A DNA stretch of 64,000 bases. Source: Thalassotalea fonticola. GTDB lineage: Bacteria > Pseudomonadota > Gammaproteobacteria > Enterobacterales > Alteromonadaceae. Shown in pieces: positions 1-9,424 of this stretch. The notes below the pieces were generated by a model. It was not told the DNA's origin and did no database searches. It saw nothing but the letters and a program-made list of their open reading frames with translations. The stretch lies in the NCBI RefSeq assembly GCF_032911225.1, contig NZ_CP136600.1, positions 2,790,001 through 2,854,000 of the forward strand, read 5' to 3'. Position numbers and translations under genes: made by a program. Positions within the stretch are counted from its first letter, which is position 1. Every line of letters starts with the position of its first letter.

Positions 1-369
1 GATGACTTAACATTACAGCAATGTATTGCTGCTGCCGATAATATTGTCGGTTCAACGTTTTCTCTAGTTTTAAACGATGTTGGCTTTTGGGCTAAACCCA
101 AAGTTTTGTTTTTGAGTAGTAATAAGGTTGATATTGCTTTGCAAACATTAGTTGCAGATCTTGAAAACCTTGCTTTAAGCAACTCGATTAAACTCGAGCG
201 AAGGCCATATATTCCACATTTAACTTTATGTCGAAAAGCTACAGCACATGCAGTAATGTCAGCGCAGCCAGAATTTGAATTTACCTTTACTGATTTTTGC
301 TTATATGAGTCAAAATCAACTGAGCAAGGTGTTCGTTACGTAGTCATTCATCGTTGGCGCTTGCGATGA
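1..369 (+). CDS. thpR: RNA 2',3'-cyclic phosphodiesterase (ThpR/LigT), C-terminal part
   Basis: The open frame enters at base 1 without a start, so the N-terminal part lies outside the window; 122 residues are visible. The second HxTx signature of the 2H phosphoesterase family is present as PHLTLCR, followed by a strand ending YVVIHRW, typical of the C-terminus of ThpR. The family hydrolyses 2',3'-cyclic phosphates and shows 2'-5' RNA ligase activity in vitro. In E. coli this gene lies next to sfsA and dksA, both found a few kb downstream here, which supports the call. Confidence 0.82.
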   Translation, partial: DDLTLQQCIAAADNIVGSTFSLVLNDVGFWAKPKVLFLSSNKVDIALQTLVADLENLALSNSIKLERRPYIPHLTLCRKATAHAVMSAQPEFEFTFTDFCLYESKSTEQGVRYVVIHRWRLR

Positions 370-444
370 AATTAAATAATGGCAGAAAATTAACTCAATT
401 TTGTGTAAAATCCATTTTTGATTTTATCACCTGTAAAGAATTTT

Positions 445-1344
445 ATGCCTGTTGCGATTAACTTATTTCTATCTGCTATTCGACCGATTACTTTTTTTCT
501 TCCTTGCGCAGCAATTATTTTAGGTGCAGGTTTGTCAGCTTACAGTGGTGTGGTAGACGGCCCTTTATTTGTTTCTTTATTAACACTTGCACTATTAGCG
601 CAAATTACCATCAATTTAGGTGATGATTATCAGCGAGCATTTATTACCAGCGCAGCGGTTTTAAATCAACAAAGCCAGTCAAGTCAAAAACAAATGCATG
701 TGCGATATCAAATGTTGAGGCTAATTCTTGGCTGTTTTATTCTGTTTAGTATTGGCATTATAATTCTTTGTAAAATGAGCACAGACGGCAGTTTTATCGC
801 CTATGGTTTAGCCGGACTATGTGCAATGATTTTACTGATGATATTGCGTATTAAAACAAGACAAGCAAGTGTTTCTAAACCTATTTCAATAGCAGCCATT
901 ATGGCAAATATATTACTGCTTGGTTTTTTACCAACCCTAGTTAGTTACTACTTACACACTTCAAAGTTTAACTATAGCGTAGTTGGCTTAGCATTTTGTG
1001 CAGGACTGTTGGTGTTAAGTGTGTTATTTACAGGTAACCTAAAACAACAAATAACTAAAGACGCTGGTATCAATAGTGAGAACCTGACGCCAGCATTCAG
1101 GCTATTATTAAATGTGCTACTAGTCTTAATAGCTGTAGTGTTTTCGTTTACTTTAGCAATTATTTATTTTGCCGAATTACCATTATTTTCAGGCTTATTC
1201 ATTTTCACTTTGCCATCATTTGTTGGCTCAATAATGACAGTGAAGCACCTACCTGAAGAGGACGTAACCCAAACACAAATAAGCAAGTTAATATTTACTT
1301 GTTTTGCCTTTTGGATATTATTTGTTATTGGTTTAATGCTTTAG
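445..1344 (+). CDS. UbiA/MenA-like polytopic membrane protein, active site degenerate
   Basis: A very hydrophobic protein of about 299 residues with 8-9 predicted membrane helices. Its N-terminal part (LSAIRPITFF, then AQITINLGDDYQ) resembles MenA-type prenyltransferases, where an R-P pair precedes helix 1 and an Asn/Asp-rich motif ends helix 2. The canonical NDxxD is reduced to GDDYQ and the second Asp-rich loop is replaced by a Gln/Lys/Asn-rich stretch (GNLKQQITKD), so prenyltransferase activity is doubtful. I chose the ATG at 445 (MPVAIN) with an AAAGAA stretch upstream over a TTG at 418. The last 20 bp overlap the convergent MscS gene. Family assignment is an inference from weak similarity. 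Confidence 0.55.
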   Translation: MPVAINLFLSAIRPITFFLPCAAIILGAGLSAYSGVVDGPLFVSLLTLALLAQITINLGDDYQRAFITSAAVLNQQSQSSQKQMHVRYQMLRLILGCFILFSIGIIILCKMSTDGSFIAYGLAGLCAMILLMILRIKTRQASVSKPISIAAIMANILLLGFLPTLVSYYLHTSKFNYSVVGLAFCAGLLVLSVLFTGNLKQQITKDAGINSENLTPAFRLLLNVLLVLIAVVFSFTLAIIYFAELPLFSGLFIFTLPSFVGSIMTVKHLPEEDVTQTQISKLIFTCFAFWILFVIGLML

Positions 1345-2974
1345 TTGCACTTTCTAAATCGTTCATTGATAACCGTTGCTCAGGGATGGCAAGTTCAACT
1401 TCATGTAGATCAATTATCTGCATAATTTGAAAATTAATTTTTTCTTCTATTTGCTTATATTGTACTCTGCCTGATACTGTTGAATAAGCATTTACGACAA
1501 TGATAAATGCATCCTCTTCAACATCTTCAAACCTGACGTACCTTTCCAGAGCAATAATATTTGAATGTTCATCAATAAGTTTGCGTATCGCTTCTACCAG
1601 CGTTTTTAATTTATCAGTCGGTGTATTTAAGCGTATGCGAAACCGTTTTAGATAACGGCGATTATCAATTTCTGAAATATTTTCCAGCTCCATAGACGCT
1701 ATGGTTGAGTTTGGTACATGAACCACTTTTCGATCAAGTTTTCTAATTTTAGTAGAGCGCAAACCAATTTCTTCTACTCGGCCTTGGGTGTTTCCAAACT
1801 TACACATGTCACCTGGCTTTATTGGTCTTGCTATAAATAACGTAAATGCACCAAACACATTTTCTAAAGACTTCTGCGCCGCTAAGGCAATCGCTAAACT
1901 ACCTATCCCTAAACCGGTAATTATTGCAGTAATATTAAAACCCGCATCACTAAACCAGTTCAATGCTATAACCATAACAGTGAATATTTTTAATGTCGTA
2001 ACCATAGGTTTTAAAATGGCAACGCTGTTATTACCTTCGCCAGCACGGCTTACATATAAAGCAAAACAAAATTCTATTATCCCCATAGATAAGAAAATTA
2101 ATGCCATATAGTTCAATGTACCAGTATCAAGCCAAACCCGTGCATATATGGAAAGGCCTAAATGCCCAGTTGCCCATTGCAACAAAATAAAAAACAAAAA
2201 TAAACGAAGTGGCACTCTGATAAATCGCCGCATTGTTCGGCGATATATTTCTGAATAAGAAACAAGTTTAATGAGAAATAATCGTATTAAATCGGTGAAA
2301 TACCATGAACTTATTAAAATAATGAGAAAGCTGACAAATTGCCAATTTTGCATATCAAGAACGGTAAAATCAGGTAAATATTCTGCCACCGACTGAGCAA
2401 TAGGATGGTAGCCAAACTCTGCCCACATGACAGGGATTTGTCCAACAGTATGGCTAGATATTTTCCAAATATGCCTTTCATTTTCAACTTTTATTCGTTG
2501 CAAATAGATGGGAACATCTGTGTTCGAAGATTTTATCACGCCAAGTAAATCACGATAACTAGGCAGTCCATCATCTTTATGACCTTGCGGGTCATCACTA
2601 AGTGTAGTGATATCTAACGAATGATGCTGAGACCAAACAATATTCAATTGCTTGATTAATTGCTCTTTATCTCTCTGAGTGGCACTTGCTGGTAAATTTC
2701 TAAAATCTATATAATTTGAAGCTTCAACATAATCATCAGCATTTATCGCTTCTGCAATTGCAATCATACTGGATAGAGGTGTACTGCCAATTTTAGCAAT
2801 ATTTTGTGGGGATAATTGTGCATTTTCGATGGCTTGCTTGGCCAGCTCTTGTCTTTCCTTTACTTGCTTTAACGTGGGCTCTTGTGCAGCTGCTGTTATG
2901 CTAAACAACAAGCAGTAGAAAATTCCCCCTAGAAGAAATAGAGCCGATACTGTTTTATACATAAGTAAACTCAA
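1325..2974 (-). CDS. MscS-family mechanosensitive ion channel with periplasmic N-domain
   Basis: 549 residues. A signal peptide (about 1-30, ending TAAAQ) is followed by a soluble, probably periplasmic region to about 205, then several membrane helices. The last one is the Gly/Ala-rich pore helix (IITGLGIGSLAIALAAQ, around 350) and leads into the MscS beta domain (FARPIKPGD-like, here FIARPIKPGD). The C-terminal domain has the usual GRVEEIGLRSTKIR pattern. Such channels open when membrane tension rises and release solutes during osmotic downshift. Convergent with the UbiA-like gene, with a 20-bp overlap at the stops. It is longer than MscS (286 aa) and shorter than MscK, so it belongs to the intermediate YbdG/YnaI-like class; the substrate is not predictable. 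Confidence 0.85.
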   Translation of the reverse strand: MSLLMYKTVSALFLLGGIFYCLLFSITAAAQEPTLKQVKERQELAKQAIENAQLSPQNIAKIGSTPLSSMIAIAEAINADDYVEASNYIDFRNLPASATQRDKEQLIKQLNIVWSQHHSLDITTLSDDPQGHKDDGLPSYRDLLGVIKSSNTDVPIYLQRIKVENERHIWKISSHTVGQIPVMWAEFGYHPIAQSVAEYLPDFTVLDMQNWQFVSFLIILISSWYFTDLIRLFLIKLVSYSEIYRRTMRRFIRVPLRLFLFFILLQWATGHLGLSIYARVWLDTGTLNYMALIFLSMGIIEFCFALYVSRAGEGNNSVAILKPMVTTLKIFTVMVIALNWFSDAGFNITAIITGLGIGSLAIALAAQKSLENVFGAFTLFIARPIKPGDMCKFGNTQGRVEEIGLRSTKIRKLDRKVVHVPNSTIASMELENISEIDNRRYLKRFRIRLNTPTDKLKTLVEAIRKLIDEHSNIIALERYVRFEDVEEDAFIIVVNAYSTVSGRVQYKQIEEKINFQIMQIIDLHEVELAIPEQRLSMNDLESATKALNQ

Positions 2975-3039
2975 GCCTTGATTGAATACTTACTTAATTA
3001 AAGATGCATACCCTCATAAATGCAAAACTACAATAAAAT

Positions 3040-3192
3040 CACAGGATTTAGCCCATCCCTGGCAATTCTAAGTTATTTCTTCCTTGAATTAACAGAATTT
3101 AAGCCGTCCTTGGCAATTCTAAGTTAATTCTTCCTTGAATTAACAGAATTTAAGCCGTCCTTGGCAATTCTAAGTTAATTCTTCCTTGAATT
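3040..3192. repeat. Three tandem copies of a 51-bp unit
   Basis: Three direct copies with a 51-bp period lie between the start of the MscS gene and the pepB terminator. The core TGGCAATTCTAAGTTA recurs at about 3060, 3111 and 3162, and each unit ends TTCCTTGAATT. Copies 2 and 3 are almost identical; copy 1 has several substitutions. No reading frame or promoter is evident. Confidence 0.85.
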
Positions 3193-3224
3193 AAAAAGGC
3201 GAAACCGAAGTTTCGCCTTTTTAA
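3191..3224. terminator. Intrinsic terminator downstream of pepB
   Basis: A perfect 15-bp stem (TTAAAAAGGCGAAAC / GTTTCGCCTTTTTAA) with a CGAA tetraloop starts 29 bp after the pepB stop. A/T tracts on both sides make it potentially bidirectional, but the only convergent transcript end near it is pepB. Confidence 0.85.
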
Positions 3225-3252
3225 AGAATAAGTTAGCAACCAGCTAGAATAT

Positions 3253-4542
3253 TTATTGCTCTAACAACAAACCAGTGATCGTCGCTATACCTGAACCGGT
3301 AGCACCTGCAGCCCACATACCACTGCTATGCTCGTTGTAACAGGCGGATAAATCCATATGCAACCACCCCTTTCCTTCATTGCCAACAAATCGTGCCAAG
3401 AAACCGGCAGCGTTACTAGCTCCGCCCATACCGCCACCTTTTTGAGTAGTACTGTTAGCCGTGTCGGCAAATGCAGATGGGCATTTAGCGCTATGAAACG
3501 TTTCTAATGGTAATGGCCAAGCGGGATCATTTTCTTTAGCGGCCACACTTTGTGCTTTAGCAATCATGTCGTTATCAAGAGCAAATAATGCATTATATTC
3601 ACCACCAGTTGCCCCCATTGCGGCGCCTGTTAATGTTGCAGCATCAATAATCATTTCACCATTATATTCGCTGGCAGCAATTAAGCCATCTGCCAAAACC
3701 AAGCGACCCTCTGCATCTGTATTAGCAATTTCTACACTAACACCATTTTTATATTTTAAAATATCGCCAAGTTTATATGCATAACTACTCACCATGTTTT
3801 CTGCACAGCAAAGTATTAAGATAACCCGTTTACTTAAACCGGTTTTAATTGCCAATCCAAGAGCTGCGGTTACAGTTGCCGCCCCCCCCATGTCACATTT
3901 CATTGAAAACATACCAGCTGAAGGCTTAATGGAATAGCCACCAGAATCAAAAGTGATCCCTTTACCAACTAAGGTAGTAAAAATAGGCTCTTCAGTATTT
4001 CCGCTAGGGTTATAATCAACAATCAACATACCGGGATCATTAATACTACCTTTACCAACATTATAAATACCGGTCCAACCTTCCTGCTCTAAATTGTCGC
4101 CACTAATTATTTCTGCACTAACATGATCAGGAGCTAAATCCTTCAGATACATTAATGCACTCTGTGCTAATGTTTCTGGTACTAATTGTGATGGAGTTTG
4201 ATTGATCAAATCGCGTGCCCAGGCATAAACACTTTGTTTATCTGTTAGGCGTTTAACAGTTGCATCATCACCGGTGAATTCAATGGCTTCTAACTTGCCA
4301 ACCTTGCTAAAACCTTGTGCAAAGGCCCATTGGCTTAGCTCGCACCAATTGTCACCTTGTAAACTTGCGCAGCTAACCCCTAGAGCCTCTATTTTACGGC
4401 CCGCCTGTTGGATTTTTCGTAAGTTAAGTTTTGATTCTTCAACATATATATGGATTTCATCACCATGAAAACTAAGATTAGCCGACGCTTGCCAGTTATT
4501 TGGTTTGTTATTAGTGATTTTGATAATTGCAGATTGTGTCAT
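3253..4542 (-). CDS. pepB: Aminopeptidase PepB (M17 family)
   Basis: 429 residues, close to E. coli PepB (427). It has the M17 dimetal signature NTDAEGRL, a metal-binding KGITFDSGGYSIKP block and MKCDMGGAATV, in the PepB rather than PepA form. Family knowledge: a cytosolic hexameric aminopeptidase needing two divalent metals (Mn or Zn), releasing N-terminal residues during peptide turnover. It stands alone on the minus strand, divergent from the maoC-like gene across a 99-bp gap and followed by a strong hairpin. Nothing looks truncated. Confidence 0.93.
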   Translation of the reverse strand: MTQSAIIKITNNKPNNWQASANLSFHGDEIHIYVEESKLNLRKIQQAGRKIEALGVSCASLQGDNWCELSQWAFAQGFSKVGKLEAIEFTGDDATVKRLTDKQSVYAWARDLINQTPSQLVPETLAQSALMYLKDLAPDHVSAEIISGDNLEQEGWTGIYNVGKGSINDPGMLIVDYNPSGNTEEPIFTTLVGKGITFDSGGYSIKPSAGMFSMKCDMGGAATVTAALGLAIKTGLSKRVILILCCAENMVSSYAYKLGDILKYKNGVSVEIANTDAEGRLVLADGLIAASEYNGEMIIDAATLTGAAMGATGGEYNALFALDNDMIAKAQSVAAKENDPAWPLPLETFHSAKCPSAFADTANSTTQKGGGMGGASNAAGFLARFVGNEGKGWLHMDLSACYNEHSSGMWAAGATGSGIATITGLLLEQ

Positions 4543-4641
4543 TGCAGATCCTGTTAAATATTTTTATACCAATGTATGATAAGACAAGCTTATCAACTTT
4601 TCTATAGATACCCTTGCGTATAGCATAGCTCAGGAATTAAA

Positions 4642-5088
4642 TTGCACTACCATCAGTTACAAATTGGCGAAACTTTTATCTCACGATCCAGCTATTATTT
4701 AAGTGAGCAAGAGCTTATTGAATTTGCTCAAAAATGGGATCCGCAACCATTTCATATTAATAAACAAGCTGCCGAGCAACATCAAATTGGTAGGTTATTC
4801 GCAAGTTCAGTGCATACCATAGCCATTGCAACAGCTCTGGCACATAAAACCCCATACTTTGAAATTGACGCAGTGGCAGGATTAGGAATAGACGAACTTA
4901 AAATGCTTAAACCAGTGTTCGCCGGGGAAACGTTATTTCTAAAAGTTGAACTTATTAATAAGCGTTTATCCAAGAGCCAGCCGAATAAAGGCATAGTCAC
5001 TAAAAAAATGTTTATCACTAATCAAGATGAACAGTTGAAAATGACATTTTTATCTTCTGCTTTGGTGAATATTAGCAATGAAATTTGA
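4642..5088 (+). CDS. MaoC-like hotdog dehydratase
   Basis: 148 residues with the MaoC/R-hydratase pattern: a central DPQPFHIN (the D-x4-H catalytic pair of hydratases), FASSVHTIAIA and VFAGETLFLKVEL. Members hydrate 2-enoyl-CoA or act as related thioester enzymes. The start is a TTG with CAGGA six bases upstream; no ATG exists near the N-terminus. Its last 11 bp overlap sfsA, implying translational coupling. The exact acyl substrate cannot be read from sequence. Confidence 0.85.
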   Translation: MHYHQLQIGETFISRSSYYLSEQELIEFAQKWDPQPFHINKQAAEQHQIGRLFASSVHTIAIATALAHKTPYFEIDAVAGLGIDELKMLKPVFAGETLFLKVELINKRLSKSQPNKGIVTKKMFITNQDEQLKMTFLSSALVNISNEI

Positions 5089-5785
5089 GCCAGAAATTCA
5101 TCCAGCTAAACTAATAAAGCGCTATAAACGCTTTCTTGCCGATATTGAATTACCAAATGGTGAAGTTACCACTATTCATTGCCCAAATACTGGTGCAATG
5201 ACCGGCTGCGCAGAGCCGGGGTTCAAAATATGGTATTCATTATCAGATAATCCAAAACGTAAATACCCAGGTACGTTTGAACTAGCCCAGAATAACCAAG
5301 GGCATTTAATTGGTATTAATACCGGTAAGGCAAACCACTTAGTGGTTGAAGCAATAAAAAATAATAAAATCGCAGAATTACTTGGTTATCAATATTGTAA
5401 AACTGAGGTGAAGTATGGCAAAGAAAACTCACGTATTGATATTTGTTTAACCGGTGATAATCAGCCTGATTGTTACGTTGAAATAAAATCTACCACTTTG
5501 CTTATCGATAACTGTGGCTATTTTCCAGATGCGGTCACAGCTCGGGGCCAAAAACATATTAGAGAATTAATGTCCTTAATTTCTACAGGAAAACGTGCTG
5601 TATTATTTTTTTGCGTGCAACATTCTGGCATCAACAAAGTTAAAGTTGCTGATTTTATTGATGAAAAATATGCAAAGTTATTAAAAGAAGCAATAGAAGT
5701 TGGTGTTGAAATTTTATGTTATGGTTGTGATATTAACGAAAACGGCATAGAAATAAATAATAAGTTGAATTTTATTTTCAATTAA
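5078..5785 (+). CDS. sfsA: Sugar fermentation stimulation protein A
   Basis: 235 residues matching SfsA from end to end: LIKRYKRFLADIEL at the start, HCPNTGAMTGC, YVEIKSTTL and FPDAVTARGQKHI. The family carries an OB-like N-terminus and a nuclease-like fold (E-x-K core, as in VEIKSTT); in E. coli it is linked to maltose metabolism and DNA binding, but its biochemical role is unsettled. It starts inside the maoC-like gene (11-bp overlap) and precedes dksA, the same order as in E. coli. Confidence 0.94.
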   Translation: MKFEPEIHPAKLIKRYKRFLADIELPNGEVTTIHCPNTGAMTGCAEPGFKIWYSLSDNPKRKYPGTFELAQNNQGHLIGINTGKANHLVVEAIKNNKIAELLGYQYCKTEVKYGKENSRIDICLTGDNQPDCYVEIKSTTLLIDNCGYFPDAVTARGQKHIRELMSLISTGKRAVLFFCVQHSGINKVKVADFIDEKYAKLLKEAIEVGVEILCYGCDINENGIEINNKLNFIFN

Positions 5786-5880
5786 ACCTTGATATTGAAA
5801 TTTTAACCCCTATATAGCCAGTCTAACAGGATGTATCTTTAAAATAGACAAAGATATATCTGGTAAATGTAAGACAATCG

Positions 5881-5909
5881 TTGCCAGCTTAAAAACATTC
5901 TGTTATAGA
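5881..5909 (+). promoter_or_regulatory. Predicted sigma70 promoter of dksA
   Basis: TTGCCA (5881-5886) and TATAGA (5904-5909) are separated by 17 bp, with TG one base before the -10 (extended -10). dksA begins 53 bp downstream with an AGGAG ribosome site at 5950-5954. Confidence 0.55.
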
Positions 5910-5961
5910 TATTCAATTAAATTTTAGCTTTTCGAATTAAGTAGTATTTAGGAGATTCGGC

Positions 5962-6411
5962 ATGCCAACAAAGCAAGCAAGTCAAACAATAGGTATTTTG
6001 GCCTTAGCCGGTGTTAAGCCGTACGTAGAAAAAGCTGGCGAAGAGTACATGAACCCAGCGCAAGAAGAGCACTTTAAGAAAATTCTTGAAGCGTGGCGCG
6101 TGCAACTTCGTGAAGAAGTAGACCGCACTGTAACTCATATGAAAGATGAGGCTGCAAACTTCCCTGATCCTGTCGATCGTGCTGCACAAGAGGAAGAATT
6201 CAGTTTAGAGTTACGTACTCGAGATCGTGAACGCAAACTAATTAAAAAAATTGAGAAAACTCTACAATTAATTGAAGAGAGTGATTTTGGTTTTTGTAAT
6301 ACCTGTGGTATTGAAATTGGTATCAAGCGTTTAGAAGCTCGTCCAACAGCTGATTTATGTATTGAATGTAAAACATTAGCAGAAATTAAAGAACGCCAAA
6401 TGGCTGGTTAA
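5962..6411 (+). CDS. dksA: RNA polymerase-binding transcription factor DksA
   Basis: 149 residues. The coiled-coil region (about 35-105) contains the acidic tip Asp69 and Asp72 in FPDPVDRA, which enters the polymerase secondary channel. A C4 zinc finger uses Cys112, Cys115, Cys133 and Cys136 (CNTC / CIEC). DksA works with ppGpp to inhibit rRNA promoters and activate amino-acid promoters, so the two rRNA operons in this window are expected targets. A good AGGAG site precedes the ATG. gluQ starts 10 bp after the stop, so the two probably share a transcript. Confidence 0.97.
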   Translation: MPTKQASQTIGILALAGVKPYVEKAGEEYMNPAQEEHFKKILEAWRVQLREEVDRTVTHMKDEAANFPDPVDRAAQEEEFSLELRTRDRERKLIKKIEKTLQLIEESDFGFCNTCGIEIGIKRLEARPTADLCIECKTLAEIKERQMAG

Positions 6412-6421
6412 TTCCTCAAAA

Positions 6422-7327
6422 ATGCATTCTTTGCAAAATCCAATTACTCAACGGCCACCTAGCTCCTATCGTGGCCGTTTTGCTCCCTCCCCTTCAGGTT
6501 TACTTCATTTTGGCTCTTTAGTCGCCGCTTTAGGCAGTTATTTACAAGCTAAAAGTATGCAGGGTAAATGGCTAGTTCGTATTGAAGATATTGATAAGCC
6601 AAGAGAAATGCCAGGTGCTGACCAAGCTATTTTAACCACGTTAGACGCTTACGGTTTGCATTGGGATGAGCAAGTTCTTTATCAAAGCCAACAAGCACCT
6701 CTTTATTATGATGTGCTGGCCTATCTGAAAAACCAAGAGCAAAGTTATTACTGCCAATGTAGTCGTAGCCAAATAAAAAAAACTGGCGGTATTTATTTAG
6801 GCACATGTAAAACATTAAATCTTAATGCTGAAAACTGTGCTACCCGCTTAATTAACGTTTTTCCTTTTGCTGAATTTAAAGATGGTATTCAAGGTAAAGT
6901 AGCCGTAGATAAAGCTCTGGCAAGTGAAGATTTTATCATTCATCGCCGCGATGGCCTTTTTGCCTATCAACTTGCTGTTGTTATTGATGATGCTGTCCAA
7001 GGCATTACTGAAGTAGTTCGCGGCTGTGATTTATTAGAGCCAACAGCAAGGCAACTTACTTTGTTTAAAGCATTAAGCCTTACAGCACCAAGTTATGTTC
7101 ATTTACCTTTAGCGGTTACTGAACAAGGATATAAATTAAGTAAACAAAACGCAGCGCCAGCAATCAATAACCAACACCCGCAACCGGCATTGATACATGC
7201 ATTACATTTTTTAGGGCAAAATCCAGATAACGATTTAGAATTTGAATCAGTAGAAACAATTATAAATTGGGCAATTCAACACTGGCAGCTAAATAATATT
7301 CCCAAGCACCGCGAAATTATGCTTTAA
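6422..7327 (+). CDS. gluQ: Glutamyl-Q tRNA(Asp) synthetase
   Basis: 301 residues, a truncated GluRS lacking the anticodon-binding domain. The nucleotide-binding motif appears as PSGLLHFGSL and the KMSKS equivalent as KLSKQN; a zinc-type cluster (CQC ... C) lies around 115-135. The enzyme glutamylates queuosine at position 34 of tRNA-Asp. It follows dksA by 10 bp, as in many gammaproteobacteria. Confidence 0.95.
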   Translation: MHSLQNPITQRPPSSYRGRFAPSPSGLLHFGSLVAALGSYLQAKSMQGKWLVRIEDIDKPREMPGADQAILTTLDAYGLHWDEQVLYQSQQAPLYYDVLAYLKNQEQSYYCQCSRSQIKKTGGIYLGTCKTLNLNAENCATRLINVFPFAEFKDGIQGKVAVDKALASEDFIIHRRDGLFAYQLAVVIDDAVQGITEVVRGCDLLEPTARQLTLFKALSLTAPSYVHLPLAVTEQGYKLSKQNAAPAINNQHPQPALIHALHFLGQNPDNDLEFESVETIINWAIQHWQLNNIPKHREIML

Positions 7328-7456
7328 AAGCAAGATAAGATACGGTTTTCGTTCTCTTTTTAAGCACTTTATTATATTATTGCGCCCTTATTCTATGCCT
7401 TAGCTACAATTATTAAGGAAACAGCTATTAACGCATTTACTAGGCTTATTAAATCA

Positions 7457-8842
7457 ATGTTCGCTAAAGACAAAAAAGCAAACAAAAATAAAGCACAAAA
7501 CTCAGATATTGAATTCCCAATTGTATTCAATCGTGGTGATCACAACATATCTCGTAAAGACTTCAGTGAGAATGCTCTAAAGGTACTTTATCGCTTAAAT
7601 AAAGGTGGCTTTGATGCTTACCTTGTTGGTGGAGGGGTACGTGATATTTTGTTAGGTGAGCACCCAAAAGATTTTGATATTGCCACCAATGCAACCCCGG
7701 AACAAATCAAAAAATTGTTTAGAAACTGCCGTTTGATTGGCAGAAGATTCCGTCTTGCGCACATTGTTTTTGGCCGGGATATAATAGAAGTAGCCACCTT
7801 CAGAGGGCATCACGATAATGCCCCTAAAATAGCGCACACCAAAGCAAATAAAGATAAAATTGTTTCGAAGCAATCGGAACACGGCATGTTATTACGTGAC
7901 AACATTTATGGCAGCATAGATGAAGATGCTGAGCGTCGAGATTTCACTATTAACGCGTTATATTATTCGATTAAAGATTTTAAAGTGTATGATTTTGCCA
8001 ATGGTGTACAAGACATCAATGATAAAGTTATTCGCTTAATTGGTGATCCTGAAACACGGTATCGAGAAGATCCGGTACGTATGTTACGTGCCATACGATT
8101 TGCCACTAAGCTTGATATGACCATTGAAGCTGAAACTGAGCAACCAATTAAAGCCCTTGCGCCGTTAATGGCAAATATTCCTGCAGCACGCATGTTTGAA
8201 GAATATTTAAAGCTATTTCTTGGTGGTAAAGCTCAACAAAATTTTCACATGTTGGCGAAATACGGTTTATTGCAATATTTTTTCCCACATATTAGTGAAA
8301 CGGTTAAACATGAGCCCGACTCAGATGCGGTTAAGTTTGTAGAAAGAGTTTTAATTAATACTGACAGGCGTATTAATGAAGGCAAACGCGTTACGCCAGC
8401 ATTTTTATTAGCTGCTGTTATTTGGTATAAATTACAAAGCAGTGTTCAAGCGATTTTGGATAACTCGCCGACACCATACCAAGATGCATTTTTTGCAGCC
8501 ATGAGTGAAACTATGGCTGAACAACAACGCTGCATTGCTATTCCAAAACGCTTTCAACAACCGATGAAAGACATCTGGTTCTTACAACAAAAACTCGACC
8601 GCAGAGAGGGCGCCAGAGCGTTTAAAGTATTAGAGCACCAGCGATTTAGAGCCGGCTACGACTTTTTGTTATTACGCGGTGAAGTAGAAGGTGGGCATTT
8701 AGCTGAACTAGCAGATTGGTGGACCCATTTTCAAGAAGCTGCGCCGGATACACAAGAGCAAATGCTCAAAGGTATAAAAGGCAATCGAAGTAACAAACGA
8801 CGCTCTACCCGTAAGCGTCGTAAGCCAGTTAATAAAGAATAA
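7457..8842 (+). CDS. pcnB: Poly(A) polymerase I
   Basis: 461 residues. The nucleotidyltransferase signature LVGGGVRDILLG with KDFDIAT (catalytic Asp72 and Asp74) is followed by the RRDFTINALYY and RYREDPVRMLRAIRFA blocks. The lysine/arginine-rich tail (RRSTRKRRKP) matches bacterial poly(A) polymerase rather than CCA-adding enzyme. It adds 3' poly(A) tails that speed RNA decay. folK begins 10 bp after the stop. The start is the first in-frame ATG; its ribosome site is weak. Confidence 0.95.
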   Translation: MFAKDKKANKNKAQNSDIEFPIVFNRGDHNISRKDFSENALKVLYRLNKGGFDAYLVGGGVRDILLGEHPKDFDIATNATPEQIKKLFRNCRLIGRRFRLAHIVFGRDIIEVATFRGHHDNAPKIAHTKANKDKIVSKQSEHGMLLRDNIYGSIDEDAERRDFTINALYYSIKDFKVYDFANGVQDINDKVIRLIGDPETRYREDPVRMLRAIRFATKLDMTIEAETEQPIKALAPLMANIPAARMFEEYLKLFLGGKAQQNFHMLAKYGLLQYFFPHISETVKHEPDSDAVKFVERVLINTDRRINEGKRVTPAFLLAAVIWYKLQSSVQAILDNSPTPYQDAFFAAMSETMAEQQRCIAIPKRFQQPMKDIWFLQQKLDRREGARAFKVLEHQRFRAGYDFLLLRGEVEGGHLAELADWWTHFQEAAPDTQEQMLKGIKGNRSNKRRSTRKRRKPVNKE

Positions 8843-8852
8843 CAATACAAAA

Positions 8853-9350
8853 ATGACAATTGTATATATTGGCCTTGGTAGCAATTTAGATAACCCTGAC
8901 GTCCAAATAGAGCAAGCGCTTGCGCAATTAGGGCATATAGCTAAAACTGAATGTATTGCTGTTTCTTCGTTATACTCAAGCAAACCAATGGGACCGCAAG
9001 ATCAACCTGACTATATGAATGCAGTCGCCTGTATTGATACTATACTATCACCTATTGAGTTACTCGATCAGCTGCAAGCGATTGAATTAGGCTTTGGCCG
9101 GATACGTAAAGATGAGCGTTGGGGGGCTAGAGTACTAGATCTTGATATTTTACTGTTCGCTGATGAGATAATTAATAGTGAACGCTTAACCGTTCCTCAT
9201 TACGGAATGAAAGTTCGAGAGTTTGTTATTTACCCATTAGCTGAATTAAACCCTAACCTAATTCTTCCTGATGGAACAAAAGTAACCAGTTTACGAATGC
9301 AACTTGATGATAACGGCTTATTTGTTGTTCGCCAGTTGCAACTAAATTAA
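8853..9350 (+). CDS. folK: 2-amino-4-hydroxy-6-hydroxymethyldihydropteridine pyrophosphokinase
   Basis: 165 residues with the HPPK landmarks: YIGLGSNL at the N-terminus, the SSLYSSKPMG strand-loop, QPDYMNAV and RWGARVLDLDILLF, whose DxD binds magnesium. It transfers pyrophosphate from ATP to the pterin, the step before dihydropteroate synthase in folate synthesis. Part of the conserved pcnB-folK-panB-panC run. Confidence 0.96.
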   Translation: MTIVYIGLGSNLDNPDVQIEQALAQLGHIAKTECIAVSSLYSSKPMGPQDQPDYMNAVACIDTILSPIELLDQLQAIELGFGRIRKDERWGARVLDLDILLFADEIINSERLTVPHYGMKVREFVIYPLAELNPNLILPDGTKVTSLRMQLDDNGLFVVRQLQLN

Positions 9351-9424
9351 TTCTATGACACTGTAGCAAAAATTAATTTCATGCGTTTATCGCATATTCT
9401 TACTTCGAGTTTAAAATAACTAAT

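Noticed and set aside
3040..3192. Tandem repeat considered as a CRISPR array
   Set aside because: The 51-bp units are contiguous repeats without variable spacers, and no cas genes are present.
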